A stretch of DNA of 64,000 nt from Actinomadura sp. K4S16 (GCF_008327685.1 NZ_BDDE01000025.1:62001-126000); one strand, 5' to 3'; numbered from the stretch's first letter, positions 33,019 to 42,697 are shown. Notes: generated by a model from the sequence alone, not told the origin. A program made the numbers and translations.

Positions 33019-34557
33019 ATGGGTGCACCGGGCCGGTCGGCGCCGCCGACATTGGCACTGGTCAACGTGAGTAAGTCGTTCGGTGCGGTACGCGCCCTGC
33101 AGGGCGTCACCCTGGAGCTGCACGCGGGCGAGGTGCACGCGCTGGCGGGAGAGAACGGGGCCGGCAAGTCCACGGTCGTAAAAACGTTCGCAGGCGTGCA
33201 CCGCCCCGACGCGGGCGAGGTGCGGGTGGACGGCGAGCCGGTGGCCTTCAACAGCCCCGCCGACGCGCAGGCCGCCGGCGTCGCGGTCATCTACCAGGAG
33301 CCCACGCTGTTCCCCGACCTGTCGGTCGCCGAGAACATCTTCATGGGCCGCCAGCCGCGCGGCGCGCTCGGCCGCATCGACCGCCGCGCCATGCACGCCG
33401 AGACGGCGCGGCTGTTCGAGCGGCTCGGCGTCGCGCTGGACCCGCAGCAGCCCGCCCGCGGCCTGTCGATCGCCGACCAGCAGGTCGTCGAGATCGCCAA
33501 GGCCATCTCCCGGGACGCGCGGGTGCTCATCATGGACGAGCCGACCGCGGCGCTCACCGGCCAGGAGGTCGCCCGCCTGTTCGCGGTCACCCGCAGCCTG
33601 CAGGAGCACGGCTGCGCGGTGCTGTTCATCTCGCACCGGCTGGAGGAGATCTTCGAGATCTGCCGGCGGGTGACGACGCTGCGCGACGGCGCCTACGTCG
33701 GCACCGACATGGTCGCCGACCTCACGCCCGACGACCTCGTCCGCCGGATGGTCGGCCGCGACCTCGACGCGCTCTACCCCAAGCAGGACGTGGCGCCCGG
33801 CGAGGTCGCGCTGAAGGTGCGCCGGCTGACCCGCGAGGGCGCCTTCACCGACGTCTCCTTCGAGGTCCGCCGCGGCGAGATCGTCGCGCTGGCCGGGCTG
33901 GTCGGCGCCGGCCGCAGCGAGGTCGCCCGCGCCGTCTTCGGCGTGGACCGCTGGGACGCCGGGTCCGTCGAGGTCGGCGGCCGCGAGCTCCCCCCGGGCA
34001 GCCCCACCGCCGCGGTGTCGGCCGGGCTGGCGCTCGTCCCCGAGGACCGCCGCCAGCAGGGACTGGTCATGGACATGTCGATCGAGCGGAACATGGGCCT
34101 CACCCAGTTGAGGACGCTGCGCCGCGAGACCGGGCGCGGAGGCCTGATCTCCCGGAAGGTGGAGCGCAGCCGCGCAGCCGACTGGGGCCTGCGCCTCCAG
34201 CTGAAGTACTCCAAGCTCACCGACGTCGTCGGCGTCCTGTCGGGCGGCAACCAGCAGAAGGTCGTGCTCGCCAAGTGGCTGGCCACCGAGCCCGACGTGC
34301 TGATCGTGGACGAGCCGACCCGCGGCATCGACGTCGGTACCAAGGCCGAGGTGCACCGGCTGCTGTCGGAGCTCGCCGCGCAGGACCTCGCGGTGCTGAT
34401 GATCTCCTCCGACCTGCCGGAGGTGCTCGGCATGGCCGACCGCATCCTCGTCATGCACGAGGGCCGGCTGACCGCCGAGATCGCCCGCGCCGACGCGACC
34501 GAAGAGAGCGTGATGGCCGCCGCGACCGGCCGCCCCGGCACCGGAAAGGCGGCCTGA
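33019..34557 (+). CDS. rhaT: Rhamnose ABC importer, ATPase
   Basis: 512 residues, a double ABC ATPase of the ribose/rhamnose (RbsA-like) type. First half: Walker A GENGAGKST, Q-loop region VAVIYQEPTLFPDLSVAENI, signature LSIADQQVVEIAKA, Walker B VLIMDEPTAALTG. Second half has the degenerate P-loop LVGAGRSEVARAVFG, the signature LSGGNQQKVVLAKWL and Walker B VLIVDEPTRGIDVG, as is normal for this family. It powers uptake of L-rhamnose through RhaP/RhaQ with RhaS. An operator-like AAAAACGTT lies inside codons for VVKTF near 33180. The symbol follows the rhizobial rhaSTPQ naming. Confidence 0.9.
   Translation: MGAPGRSAPPTLALVNVSKSFGAVRALQGVTLELHAGEVHALAGENGAGKSTVVKTFAGVHRPDAGEVRVDGEPVAFNSPADAQAAGVAVIYQEPTLFPDLSVAENIFMGRQPRGALGRIDRRAMHAETARLFERLGVALDPQQPARGLSIADQQVVEIAKAISRDARVLIMDEPTAALTGQEVARLFAVTRSLQEHGCAVLFISHRLEEIFEICRRVTTLRDGAYVGTDMVADLTPDDLVRRMVGRDLDALYPKQDVAPGEVALKVRRLTREGAFTDVSFEVRRGEIVALAGLVGAGRSEVARAVFGVDRWDAGSVEVGGRELPPGSPTAAVSAGLALVPEDRRQQGLVMDMSIERNMGLTQLRTLRRETGRGGLISRKVERSRAADWGLRLQLKYSKLTDVVGVLSGGNQQKVVLAKWLATEPDVLIVDEPTRGIDVGTKAEVHRLLSELAAQDLAVLMISSDLPEVLGMADRILVMHEGRLTAEIARADATEESVMAAATGRPGTGKAA
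33178..33190. promoter_or_regulatory. LacI operator-like site 3, inside rhaT
   Basis: GTAAAAACGTTCG within the rhaT coding region. It shares AAAACGT with sites 1 and 2. The codons GTA AAA ACG TTC are A/T-rich for this genome, so the motif looks retained rather than accidental. It lies 213 bases from site 2, a spacing that would allow looping. Confidence 0.4.
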
Positions 34558-34561
34558 CCCC

Positions 34562-35665
34562 ATGACCGTCCTCACCCAGTCACCGGCCAGGCCGGAGTCG
34601 GGCGGCCCGCCGGGCGGCGGGCGGCGCCTCGTCGAGATGGTGCTGCGCGCCCGCGAGCTGAGCATCCTCGGTGCGCTGGTCCTGCTCGTCCTCGGCACGA
34701 CGATCGCCAACCCGCGGTTCATGTCCGGCCAGGGCCTCAAGGACATCTTCCTCAACGCCTCGATCCTCGTCCTGCTCGCCGTCGGGCAGAGCATGGTCGT
34801 CGTCACCCGCAACATCGACCTGTCGGTCGGGTCCGTCGTCGGGCTCGTCGCCTTCACCGCCGGGAAGTACGCCTCCGGCGGTGACCGCAACGTCGTGCTG
34901 GTCGTGCTGGTGGGCGTCGGGATCGGCCTGCTGTGCGGCCTGGTGAACGGGCTGCTGGTCAGCTTCTGCCGCGTCCCCGCGCTCGTCGTCACCCTCGGCA
35001 CCCTGTACGTGATCCAGGGGCTGGACTACCGCATCGCGCACGGCCAGCAGATCGGCGCCGCCGACCTGCCGGCCTCGCTGCTGAGCCTCGGCAACGACGG
35101 GATCCTCGGCGTCCCCTACCTGCCGATCATCACCGTGCTCGTGATGCTGGCGGTCGGCTACTACCTGCGCTCCTACTCCTCCGGGCGCGAGTACTACGCG
35201 ATCGGGTCCAGCCCGGAGGCCGCGATGCTCGCCGGCGTGCCGATCCGCCGCCGCGTCCTCACCGCCTACCTGGTCAGCGGCGCCCTCGCCGGGCTCGCCG
35301 GGGTGCTGTGGCTCGCCCGGTTCGGCACCGTCGTCGCCGACGCCGCGAACGGCTGGGAGCTGAAGGTCGTCAGCGCCGTCGTCGTCGGCGGCGTCGCCAT
35401 CACCGGCGGCGTCGGCACCGTCTACGGGGCGGCGCTCGGCGCGCTGCTGCTCACCACCATCGGCAGCGTGCTGGTGGTGCTCAAGGTCAACTCGTTCTGG
35501 CAGGACGCGATCACCGGCGTGCTGCTGCTGCTGGCCATCAGCGTCGACCGGCTGCTGGCCCTGCGCGTCACCCGGGCGCTGAAACAGCGTTCGCTGGCCT
35601 CCGCCGCGCACCGCGCCGCCGCCCCGGAGAGCGGCGCCCGCAAGAACAGGGAGGGACGGTCATGA
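34562..35665 (+). CDS. rhaP: Rhamnose ABC importer, permease
   Basis: 367 residues, a BPD_transp_2 permease with about ten hydrophobic segments. Family marks are VGQSMVVVTRNIDLSVGSVV near 80-99, PALVVTLGTLYVIQGLDYR, the EAA-like loop GSSPEAAMLAGVPIRRRVLT near 220, and GGVAITGGVGTVYGAALGAL. The tail is basic and cytoplasmic. Four bases after rhaT; its stop overlaps the next start as ATGA. It forms a heterodimeric channel with RhaQ. Confidence 0.92.
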   Translation: MTVLTQSPARPESGGPPGGGRRLVEMVLRARELSILGALVLLVLGTTIANPRFMSGQGLKDIFLNASILVLLAVGQSMVVVTRNIDLSVGSVVGLVAFTAGKYASGGDRNVVLVVLVGVGIGLLCGLVNGLLVSFCRVPALVVTLGTLYVIQGLDYRIAHGQQIGAADLPASLLSLGNDGILGVPYLPIITVLVMLAVGYYLRSYSSGREYYAIGSSPEAAMLAGVPIRRRVLTAYLVSGALAGLAGVLWLARFGTVVADAANGWELKVVSAVVVGGVAITGGVGTVYGAALGALLLTTIGSVLVVLKVNSFWQDAITGVLLLLAISVDRLLALRVTRALKQRSLASAAHRAAAPESGARKNREGRS

Positions 35666-36651
35666 GCCGCCTGATGCGGTGGGAGACCGCCGTCACCGCG
35701 CTGCTGGTCCTGGTCTTCGCGGGCGGCGCCGGGTTCTCGCCCGACTTCGCGAACAACGACAACCTGTCGTTCGCGCTGGACGACCTGAGCGAGATCGCGC
35801 TGATCGCGCTGCCGATGACGCTGCTGGTCGTGTGCGGGCAGGTCGACCTGTCGGTCGCCTCCATCCTCGGGCTGTGCAGCGCCCTCACCGGCAAGCTGTG
35901 GGACGGCGGCATGGCCATCGAGACGATCATCCCGGTGGTGCTGGCCGTCGGCGTCGTCTGCGGGCTGGTGAACGGCCTGCTCGTGACCAGGCTCGGGCTG
36001 CCGTCCCTCGCCGTCACCATCGGCACGCTGACCCTCTACCGGGGCCTGGCGTACGTGACGCTCGGCACCGGGGCGATCTCGGAGTTCCCCACCGCCTACA
36101 CCGATCTCGCGACGTCCTCCATCCCGGGCACGCCGATCCCGTACCCGGTCGCGCTGTTCGTCGTGCTGGCCGCCGTCACCGGCGTCGTCCTGCACGCCAC
36201 CGGAATCGGGCGGTCGCTGTTCGCGATCGGCTCCCAGGAGGACGCGGCGTACTTCGCCGGCATCCGGGTCAAGCGCATCAAGCTGATCCTGTTCGCGGTG
36301 TCCGGCCTCGTCGCCGGGTTCGCCGGGATCGTCTACACGCTCCGCTACGGCAGCGCCCGCGCCGACAACGGCATCGGCCTGGAGCTCGCAGTCATCGCGG
36401 CGGTGCTGCTCGGCGGCATCGACTTCGACGGCGGCAAGGGCACCCTCGGCGGCGTCATCGCGGCCGTGCTGCTCATCGGCCTGCTCCGCAACCTGCTGAT
36501 GCTCAGGGACGTGTCCACCGAGGTCCAGTCCATCGTCACCGGGCTGCTGCTCATCATCAGCGTCCTCACCCCGCGGCTGATCGCCGTGGTGCGCGAGGCC
36601 CGAGAACGGCGGCGGGGCGCGAGACCCGCGGTCCCCGCCGCCGCGCCCTGA
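35662..36651 (+). CDS. rhaQ: Rhamnose ABC importer, second permease
   Basis: 329 residues, the partner BPD_transp_2 permease. VVCGQVDLSVASILGLCSAL at about 54-73, PSLAVTIGTLTLYRGLAYVT, the coupling loop GSQEDAAYFAGIRVKRIKLI near 193, and GGIDFDGGKGTLGGVIAAVL are visible. The ATG overlaps the rhaP stop. A 17-base tandem duplication spans its stop codon (36641-36674). The product is membrane-bound and works with RhaP, RhaT and RhaS. Confidence 0.92.
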   Translation: MSRLMRWETAVTALLVLVFAGGAGFSPDFANNDNLSFALDDLSEIALIALPMTLLVVCGQVDLSVASILGLCSALTGKLWDGGMAIETIIPVVLAVGVVCGLVNGLLVTRLGLPSLAVTIGTLTLYRGLAYVTLGTGAISEFPTAYTDLATSSIPGTPIPYPVALFVVLAAVTGVVLHATGIGRSLFAIGSQEDAAYFAGIRVKRIKLILFAVSGLVAGFAGIVYTLRYGSARADNGIGLELAVIAAVLLGGIDFDGGKGTLGGVIAAVLLIGLLRNLLMLRDVSTEVQSIVTGLLLIISVLTPRLIAVVREARERRRGARPAVPAAAP

Positions 36652-36674
36652 CCACCACCGCGCCCTGACCACCA
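36641..36674 (+). repeat. 17-bp exact tandem duplication across the rhaQ stop codon
   Basis: CCGCGCCCTGACCACCA occurs at 36641-36657 and again, directly abutting, at 36658-36674. The rhaQ TGA (36649-36651) lies in the first copy. A third, weaker run of CCACC follows up to the rhaS leader. Confidence 0.85.
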
Positions 36675-36752
36675 TCGCGCACCCACCCCCCGGCCCCCCG
36701 CCGCACACCCACCCACCTCAAGCACGACCCCGAACTGTGAAAGGCAACCCTG

Positions 36753-37838
36753 ATGACCATTCGTTTGCGCGCCCCGCGCCGGCTGCTGGCCGCCGCCACG
36801 GCGAGCGCCCTGGCCCTCAGCCTGGCCGCCTGCGGCGGGACCACCAAGGACTCCGCGTCCGACTCGGGGGACGCCAAGGCCGGGGGCAACGCGTCCGCGA
36901 ACCCGAACGCGCCGCTGAAGAAGGGCCTGAAGCTGGCCTTCCTCCCCAAGCAGGTCAACAACCCCTACGAGACGATCGTCGACAACGCCGGCATCGCGGC
37001 GGCCAAGGAGTTCGGCGGCGAGGCCAAGGAGGTCGGCCCGTCCGACGCGTCCGCGTCCTCGCAGGTCTCCTACATCAACACCCTGGTCCAGCAGCGGCAC
37101 GACGCCATCCTCATCGCCGCCAACGACGAGAACGCGGTGTGCGGCCCGCTCAAGCAGGCGCGCGCCAAGAAGATCAAGATCGTGGCCTACGACTCCGACA
37201 CCAACCCCGACTGCCGGGACGTGTTCATCAACCAGGCCAGCTCCGAGGAGATCGGCCGCAGCGAGGTCAAGCTGCTGGCCGAGCAGATCGGCAGCGAGGG
37301 CGAGATCGCGATCCTGTCGGCGACCGCGAACGCCACGAACCAGAACACCTGGATCAAGTTCATGCAGGACGAGCTCAAGAAGCCCGAGTACTCGAAGATG
37401 AAGCTCGTCAAGGTGGCCTACGGCGACGACGACGACCAGAAGTCGTTCCAGCAGACCCAGGGCCTGCTGCAGGCGTACCCGAACCTGAAGGGCATCATCT
37501 CGCCCACCACGGTCGGCATCGCCGCCGCCGCCCGCTACATCTCCGGCTCCAAGTACAAGGGCAAGGTCGCGCTGACCGGCCTCGGCACCCCCGACCAGAT
37601 GCGCAAGTTCGTCAAGGACGGCACGGTCAAGGGTTTCGAGCTCTGGGACCCGAAGAACCTCGGCTACCTCGCCGCGTACGCGGCGGCGGCCCTGTCGTCC
37701 GGCCAGATCACCGGCGCGGAGGGCGAGAAGTTCAAGGCGGGCAAGCTCGGCGAGCGCACGATCGGCGCCAACGGCGAGGTGATCCTCGGCCCGCCGACGG
37801 TGTTCGACGCCAAGAACATCGACCAGTACCACTTCTGA
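36753..37838 (+). CDS. rhaS: Rhamnose-binding lipoprotein of the ABC importer
   Basis: 361 residues. A lipoprotein signal peptide ends in the lipobox LSLAAC with Cys27 to be lipidated, followed by a Gly/Ser/Ala-rich linker to about residue 55. The rest is a periplasmic-binding-protein type I fold: LKLAFLPKQVNNPYETIVDN, then SQVSYINTLVQQRHDAILIA, VAYDSDTNPDCRDVFINQAS and ALTGLGTPDQMRKFVKDGTV, which match RhaS. It captures L-rhamnose outside the membrane and delivers it to RhaP/RhaQ. GTGAAAGG is upstream of the ATG. A strong hairpin (37864-37880) follows and may favour high RhaS levels. Confidence 0.93.
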   Translation: MTIRLRAPRRLLAAATASALALSLAACGGTTKDSASDSGDAKAGGNASANPNAPLKKGLKLAFLPKQVNNPYETIVDNAGIAAAKEFGGEAKEVGPSDASASSQVSYINTLVQQRHDAILIAANDENAVCGPLKQARAKKIKIVAYDSDTNPDCRDVFINQASSEEIGRSEVKLLAEQIGSEGEIAILSATANATNQNTWIKFMQDELKKPEYSKMKLVKVAYGDDDDQKSFQQTQGLLQAYPNLKGIISPTTVGIAAAARYISGSKYKGKVALTGLGTPDQMRKFVKDGTVKGFELWDPKNLGYLAAYAAAALSSGQITGAEGEKFKAGKLGERTIGANGEVILGPPTVFDAKNIDQYHF

Positions 37839-37863
37839 CCCTGAGCGACGCGAACCGGGGGGC

Positions 37864-37880
37864 GGGGGGCTTCGCCCCCC
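37864..37880 (+). terminator. Intra-operon hairpin between rhaS and rhaM
   Basis: GGGGGGC (37864-37870), loop TTC, GCCCCCC (37874-37880). It sits 25 bases after the rhaS stop and before the rhaM ribosome-binding site (AAGGAG). Such stems after binding-protein genes commonly stabilise the upstream mRNA or partly end transcription. Confidence 0.65.
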
Positions 37881-37896
37881 ACAAGGAGACGCCCCT

Positions 37897-38226
<330 letters not shown>

Positions 38227-38255
38227 CCGGTGACCGGATAGGAGAGAGGCAAACC

Positions 38256-39422
38256 GTGAACGACACCAGCGCGGTGAAGGACGCCCTGCGCCGCCAGCAG
38301 ATCGAGACTCCCTCGTGGGCGTACGGGAACTCGGGGACCCGGTTCAAGGTCTTCGCCCAGCGGGGCGTGCCGCGCACCCCGCAGGAGAAGATCGACGACG
38401 CCGCGCAGGTGCACCGGTTCACCGGCGTCGCGCCCAGCGTGGCGGTCCACATCCCCTGGGACCGGGTGGACGACTACGCCGCGCTGGCCGCCCACGCCAA
38501 GGAGCGGGGCGTGCGGATCGGTGCGGTGAACACCAACGTCTTCCAGGACGACGACTACATGCTCGGCAGCGTCACCAACCCTGACCCCGCCGTCCGCCGC
38601 AAGGCCCTCGACCACCTGCTCGAGGCGGTCGACATCATGGACGCGACCGGCTCCCGCGACCTGAAGCTGTGGTTCTCCGACGGCACGAACTACCCGGGGC
38701 AGGACGACATCCGCACCCGGCAGGACCGGATGGCCGAGGCCCTCGCCGCCGTCTACGAGCGGCTCGGCGACGACCAGCGGTTCCTGCTGGAGTACAAGCT
38801 GTTCGAGCCGGCGTTCTACATGACCGACCTGCCGGACTGGGGCACCTCCTACGCGCACTGCCTGAAGCTCGGCCCGAAGGCGCAGGTCGTGGTCGACACC
38901 GGCCACCACGCGCCCGGCACCAACATCGAGTTCATCGTCGCGTTCCTGCTGCGCGAGGGGAAGCTCGGCGGGTTCGACTTCAACTCCCGCTTCTACGCCG
39001 ACGACGACCTCATGGTGGGCTCGGCCGACCCGTTCCAGCTGTTCCGCATCATGTACGAGGTGGTGCGCGGCGGGGGCTACGACGCCGAGACGGGCGTGGC
39101 GTTCATGCTCGACCAGTGCCACAACATCGAGCCGAAGATCCAGGGCCAGATCCGCTCGGTGATGAACGTCCAGGAGGCCACCGCGAAGGCCCTGCTGGTG
39201 GACGCCGACGCCCTGCGCTCGGCGCAGGAGTCCGGTGACGTCCTGGAGGCGAACGCCGTGTTCATGGACGCCTACAACACCGACGTCCGGCCGCTGCTCG
39301 CCGAACTGCGCGAGGAGATGGGCCTGCACCCGGACCCGGTCGCCGCCTACAAGGCGTCCGGCTACTACGAGCGGATCGCCGAGGAGCGCAAGGACGGCCA
39401 GGCGGCCGGCTGGGGGGCCTGA
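38256..39422 (+). CDS. rhaI: L-rhamnose isomerase (Pseudomonas/actinobacterial type)
   Basis: 388 residues of the xylose-isomerase-like TIM-barrel class found in Pseudomonas stutzeri and actinobacteria, distinct in sequence from E. coli RhaA. It converts L-rhamnose to L-rhamnulose. Visible blocks: SWAYGNSGTRFKVF near 20-33, VAVHIPWD, LWFSDGTNYPGQDD, LLEYKLFEPAFY (candidate metal ligand Glu184 or Glu179), VVVDTGHHAPG (Asp214, His217/His218) and GFDFNSRFYADDDL (Asp241, Asp249-Asp251), which form the metal site in this family. GTG start with GGAGAG upstream. The following GH78 gene begins two bases after its stop. Confidence 0.94.
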   Translation: MNDTSAVKDALRRQQIETPSWAYGNSGTRFKVFAQRGVPRTPQEKIDDAAQVHRFTGVAPSVAVHIPWDRVDDYAALAAHAKERGVRIGAVNTNVFQDDDYMLGSVTNPDPAVRRKALDHLLEAVDIMDATGSRDLKLWFSDGTNYPGQDDIRTRQDRMAEALAAVYERLGDDQRFLLEYKLFEPAFYMTDLPDWGTSYAHCLKLGPKAQVVVDTGHHAPGTNIEFIVAFLLREGKLGGFDFNSRFYADDDLMVGSADPFQLFRIMYEVVRGGGYDAETGVAFMLDQCHNIEPKIQGQIRSVMNVQEATAKALLVDADALRSAQESGDVLEANAVFMDAYNTDVRPLLAELREEMGLHPDPVAAYKASGYYERIAEERKDGQAAGWGA

Positions 39423-39424
39423 GC

Positions 39425-42400
39425 ATGGCCGCCGCGCCCGCCGCGCCGTCCGGCAGAACCCGCACGGCGCCCCGCCGCCCCGTCGTCATCGCCGCCGTCG
39501 CCGGCCTCGTGCTGGCCGCGGCCGTTCCGGCGCACGCGCTGGAGGAGGCCGCCCTGAGCGTCGGCGGCCTGGAGACCGAGCACGCCACGACCCCGAACGC
39601 CGTCTCGGCCGCGAAGCCGAGGTTCGGATGGCTGCTGAACGCACGCGAGCGCGGCCAGCGCCAGACCGCCTACCGCGTCTCCGTCGCCACCGCCGACGGG
39701 GGCCGCACCGTCTGGGACTCGGGCGCGGTCGACTCGGCCCGCGGCTACGACGTCCGCTACGGCGGCCCGGCTCTCGCGCCCGCCACCCGCTACACCTGGC
39801 GGGTCAAGGTTGCCGACGCCCGCGGGCACTGGACGCGCTGGAGCGCGGCCACCTGGTTCGAGACCGCGCTCGGCGCGGACGGCTGGCGCGGCTCGTGGAT
39901 CGCCGCCCCCGAGAACGCCGCGTCCACCCCGGACCTGCGGGGCACCAGCTGGATCTGGTACCCCGAGGGCGACCCCAAGACGCAGGCGCCCGCGGGCTCG
40001 CGCTACCTGCGCGGCGCGTTCGACCTGGCCGCGGTGCCCGAGGGCGCCCGCCTGGTCATGACGGCCGACGACGGCTTCACCGCCTGGGTGAACGGCGCCG
40101 AGGTCGGCGGGCGCGACCCCGACCCGGTGGCCGAGAACTGGCGGCGCCCGATCGTCGTCGACGTCACCGCCCACCTGCGGACGGGCCGCAACGTCGTCGC
40201 CGTCAAGGCGACCAACGGCAAGGCCAGCCCGGCCGGACTCCTCGGGCGCCTCGAACTGCCCGGCCAGGACCCGAAGCAGTTCGACACCGGCGCGGCCTGG
40301 CGGGCCGCGAACGAGGAGCCCTCCGGGGACTGGAAGGCGGTCGGCTACGACGACGCGGCCTGGCCGCAGGCGAAGGTGCTGGCGCCCTGGGGCGGTGCTC
40401 CCTGGGGCGAGGTGAACCCCGAGAAGCCCACCCTCCCCGAGCCGCTCCTGCGCCGCGACTTCGACGTCGCCGGCAAGAAGATCGCCAAGGCGCGGCTGTA
40501 CGCGGCGGCCGGCGGCTACGTCGAGCTGAGCCTGAACGGCAGGCGCGTCGGCGACGAGGTGCTCCAGCCCGGGTTCGTCCGCTACGACAAGCGCGTCGAG
40601 TACGTCACCCGCGACGTGACCCGCATGCTGCGGCACGGCGGCAACGTGATCGGGGCGCGCCTCGGCCGCGGCTTCTACGGGATGACCCAGAAGAACACCT
40701 GGAACTGGCATGCCACGCCGTGGACCGGCGAGCCGCGGCTGCTGGCCCAGCTCGTCGTGACCTACGACGACGGCAGCACCCAGACGGTCGCGACCGACGG
40801 GCAGTGGCGCTACGCCGAGGGCCCCGTCCGCTACGACTCCCTCTACGGCGGCGAGACCTACGACGCCCGCGAGGAGAAGCCCGGCTGGGACCGCCCCGGC
40901 TTCGACGCCTCCTCCTGGCGGCAGGCGGCGGCCGTGCAGGCCCCGACCGCCACCGTGGTGCCCGAGGAGCACGAGCCGATCAAGGTCGCGCGCACCCTGC
41001 GGCCCGTCGCGGTCACCAGCCCCAAGCCCGGCGTCCACGTCTTCAAGATGCCCCACAACACCGCCGGGTGGGCGCGCATCCGCGTCAGCGGGCCGCAGGG
41101 CGCGATCGTGAGCCTGAAGTACGGCGAGCGGCTCAACTCCGACGGCACCGTCCAGGCCGGCAACGGCCTGGTCACCGGGCGCTTCCAGACCGACGAGTAC
41201 GTCCTGGCCGGGCGCGGGACGACCGAGACGTGGGAGGCCCGCTACAGCTACAAGGGCTTCCAGTACGTCCAGGTGACCGGCTGGCCGGGGGAGCCGCCCA
41301 CCGTCGACGACCTCGACGGCCGCGAGGTGCACAGCGCCCTGCGCTCCAACGGCTCGTTCCGCAGCTCCAACGACCTGTTCAACACGGTGGAGGCCGCCAC
41401 CCGGCAGACCGTCGTCAACAACTGGCACGGCATCCCGACCGACACCCCGATGTACGAGAAGAACGGGTGGACCGGCGACGCCCAGCTCATGGCCGAGATG
41501 GAGATGGGCCGGTTCGACCTGCGCCGGCTGTTCGCCAAGTGGATGACCGACCACCGCGACAGCCAGGGCTCCGACGGCGTCATCCCGGGGATCGTGCCCG
41601 ACAACGGCTGGGGCCTCGGCTCCTACGGCCAGGCGCCGCCGTGGCACGCCTCCTTCACCGAGATCCCCTGGCAGATGTACCAGCGGTACGGCGACCGCGA
41701 CGTCCTCGCCGCGAACTACCCGGCGATGCAGGCCTACCTGGACGGGTGGCTCAAGCGCGCGGACGGCGAGGGGCTCTACCCGAGCAGCCTGAACGACTAC
41801 CTCGCCCCCGGGTACAACGGCAACACCCCCGAGGACAGGCGCCTGCACGGCACCGCCTACACCTACTCCAACGCGCTGATCATCGCCGGCGTGGCGGAGG
41901 TCCTCGGCCGCGGCGACGACGCCGCCCGCTACCGGGCCGCCGCCGCCCGCATCAAGGACGCGTTCAACAAGGCCTTCCTGCGCGGCGACGCCTACGTCAC
42001 CCGTTCCGACCCCGGCTACCGGCAGACCAACGCGCTCCTCGCCCTGGCCCTCGGCCTCGCGCCGGAGGAGGCGCAGAAGGCCGTCACCGACCGGCTCGTC
42101 CGGGACGTGGAGGAGCGCGGCGACCACCTCGACACCGGGGCGCTCGGCACCAAGTACCTGCTGACCGAGCTGACGAAGCGCGGCCACGGCGACCTCGCCT
42201 ACCGCGTCGCCGACCAGCGCACCTACCCGAGCTGGGGGTACTGGACCGCCAACGGCGCGACCACGCTGTGGGAGCGCTGGGACCTGGACTCGCGGTCCCG
42301 CGACCACGTGTTCCTCGGCGGCGCCATCGGCGAGTGGTTCACCGAGGACCTCGCCGGCATCACGCCCGCCGCGCCCGGGTTCGACCGGATCAGGGTCGCG

Positions 42401-42697
42401 CCGCAGCCGCTCGGCGACCTGGGCTCGGTGGACGCCTCCACGCCCACCCCGCACGGCCCGGTCACCGTCCGCTGGACGAGGTCCGGCGCCGGGTTCGACC
42501 TGCGCGTGCGCGTCCCCGTCGGCGCCACCGCCGAGATCGAGCTGCCCGCCGCGGCCGCGGACCGGGTGACCGAGAGCGGGAGGCCGCTGACCGCCGCCGA
42601 GGGCGTGCGCGTCCTCGGCACCGGGCGGGGCGCCAACGGCGACGTCGTCCGGGTGGAGGCCGGCTCCGGCGCCTACACCTTCCACGCACGCACATGA
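39425..42697 (+). CDS. Secreted GH78 alpha-L-rhamnosidase
   Basis: 1090 residues. A Sec signal peptide ends near AHA/LE (about residue 38). Domain order is the Rha78 type: fibronectin-like N-domain, a jelly-roll module at about 165-285 with MTADDGFTAWVNG that resembles CBM67, Bac_rhamnosid N and Ig-like domains, the (alpha/alpha)6 barrel from about 640, and a C-terminal beta domain. Active-site residues match Streptomyces avermitilis Rha78A: Asp673, Glu678 (general acid), Trp682 and Asp685 in DTPMYEKNGWTGD, and base Glu950 in TTLWERWD. It is translated right after rhaI. An 18-base tandem repeat spans its stop codon. It frees terminal L-rhamnose outside the cell. Confidence 0.93.
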   Translation: MAAAPAAPSGRTRTAPRRPVVIAAVAGLVLAAAVPAHALEEAALSVGGLETEHATTPNAVSAAKPRFGWLLNARERGQRQTAYRVSVATADGGRTVWDSGAVDSARGYDVRYGGPALAPATRYTWRVKVADARGHWTRWSAATWFETALGADGWRGSWIAAPENAASTPDLRGTSWIWYPEGDPKTQAPAGSRYLRGAFDLAAVPEGARLVMTADDGFTAWVNGAEVGGRDPDPVAENWRRPIVVDVTAHLRTGRNVVAVKATNGKASPAGLLGRLELPGQDPKQFDTGAAWRAANEEPSGDWKAVGYDDAAWPQAKVLAPWGGAPWGEVNPEKPTLPEPLLRRDFDVAGKKIAKARLYAAAGGYVELSLNGRRVGDEVLQPGFVRYDKRVEYVTRDVTRMLRHGGNVIGARLGRGFYGMTQKNTWNWHATPWTGEPRLLAQLVVTYDDGSTQTVATDGQWRYAEGPVRYDSLYGGETYDAREEKPGWDRPGFDASSWRQAAAVQAPTATVVPEEHEPIKVARTLRPVAVTSPKPGVHVFKMPHNTAGWARIRVSGPQGAIVSLKYGERLNSDGTVQAGNGLVTGRFQTDEYVLAGRGTTETWEARYSYKGFQYVQVTGWPGEPPTVDDLDGREVHSALRSNGSFRSSNDLFNTVEAATRQTVVNNWHGIPTDTPMYEKNGWTGDAQLMAEMEMGRFDLRRLFAKWMTDHRDSQGSDGVIPGIVPDNGWGLGSYGQAPPWHASFTEIPWQMYQRYGDRDVLAANYPAMQAYLDGWLKRADGEGLYPSSLNDYLAPGYNGNTPEDRRLHGTAYTYSNALIIAGVAEVLGRGDDAARYRAAAARIKDAFNKAFLRGDAYVTRSDPGYRQTNALLALALGLAPEEAQKAVTDRLVRDVEERGDHLDTGALGTKYLLTELTKRGHGDLAYRVADQRTYPSWGYWTANGATTLWERWDLDSRSRDHVFLGGAIGEWFTEDLAGITPAAPGFDRIRVAPQPLGDLGSVDASTPTPHGPVTVRWTRSGAGFDLRVRVPVGATAEIELPAAAADRVTESGRPLTAAEGVRVLGTGRGANGDVVRVEAGSGAYTFHART

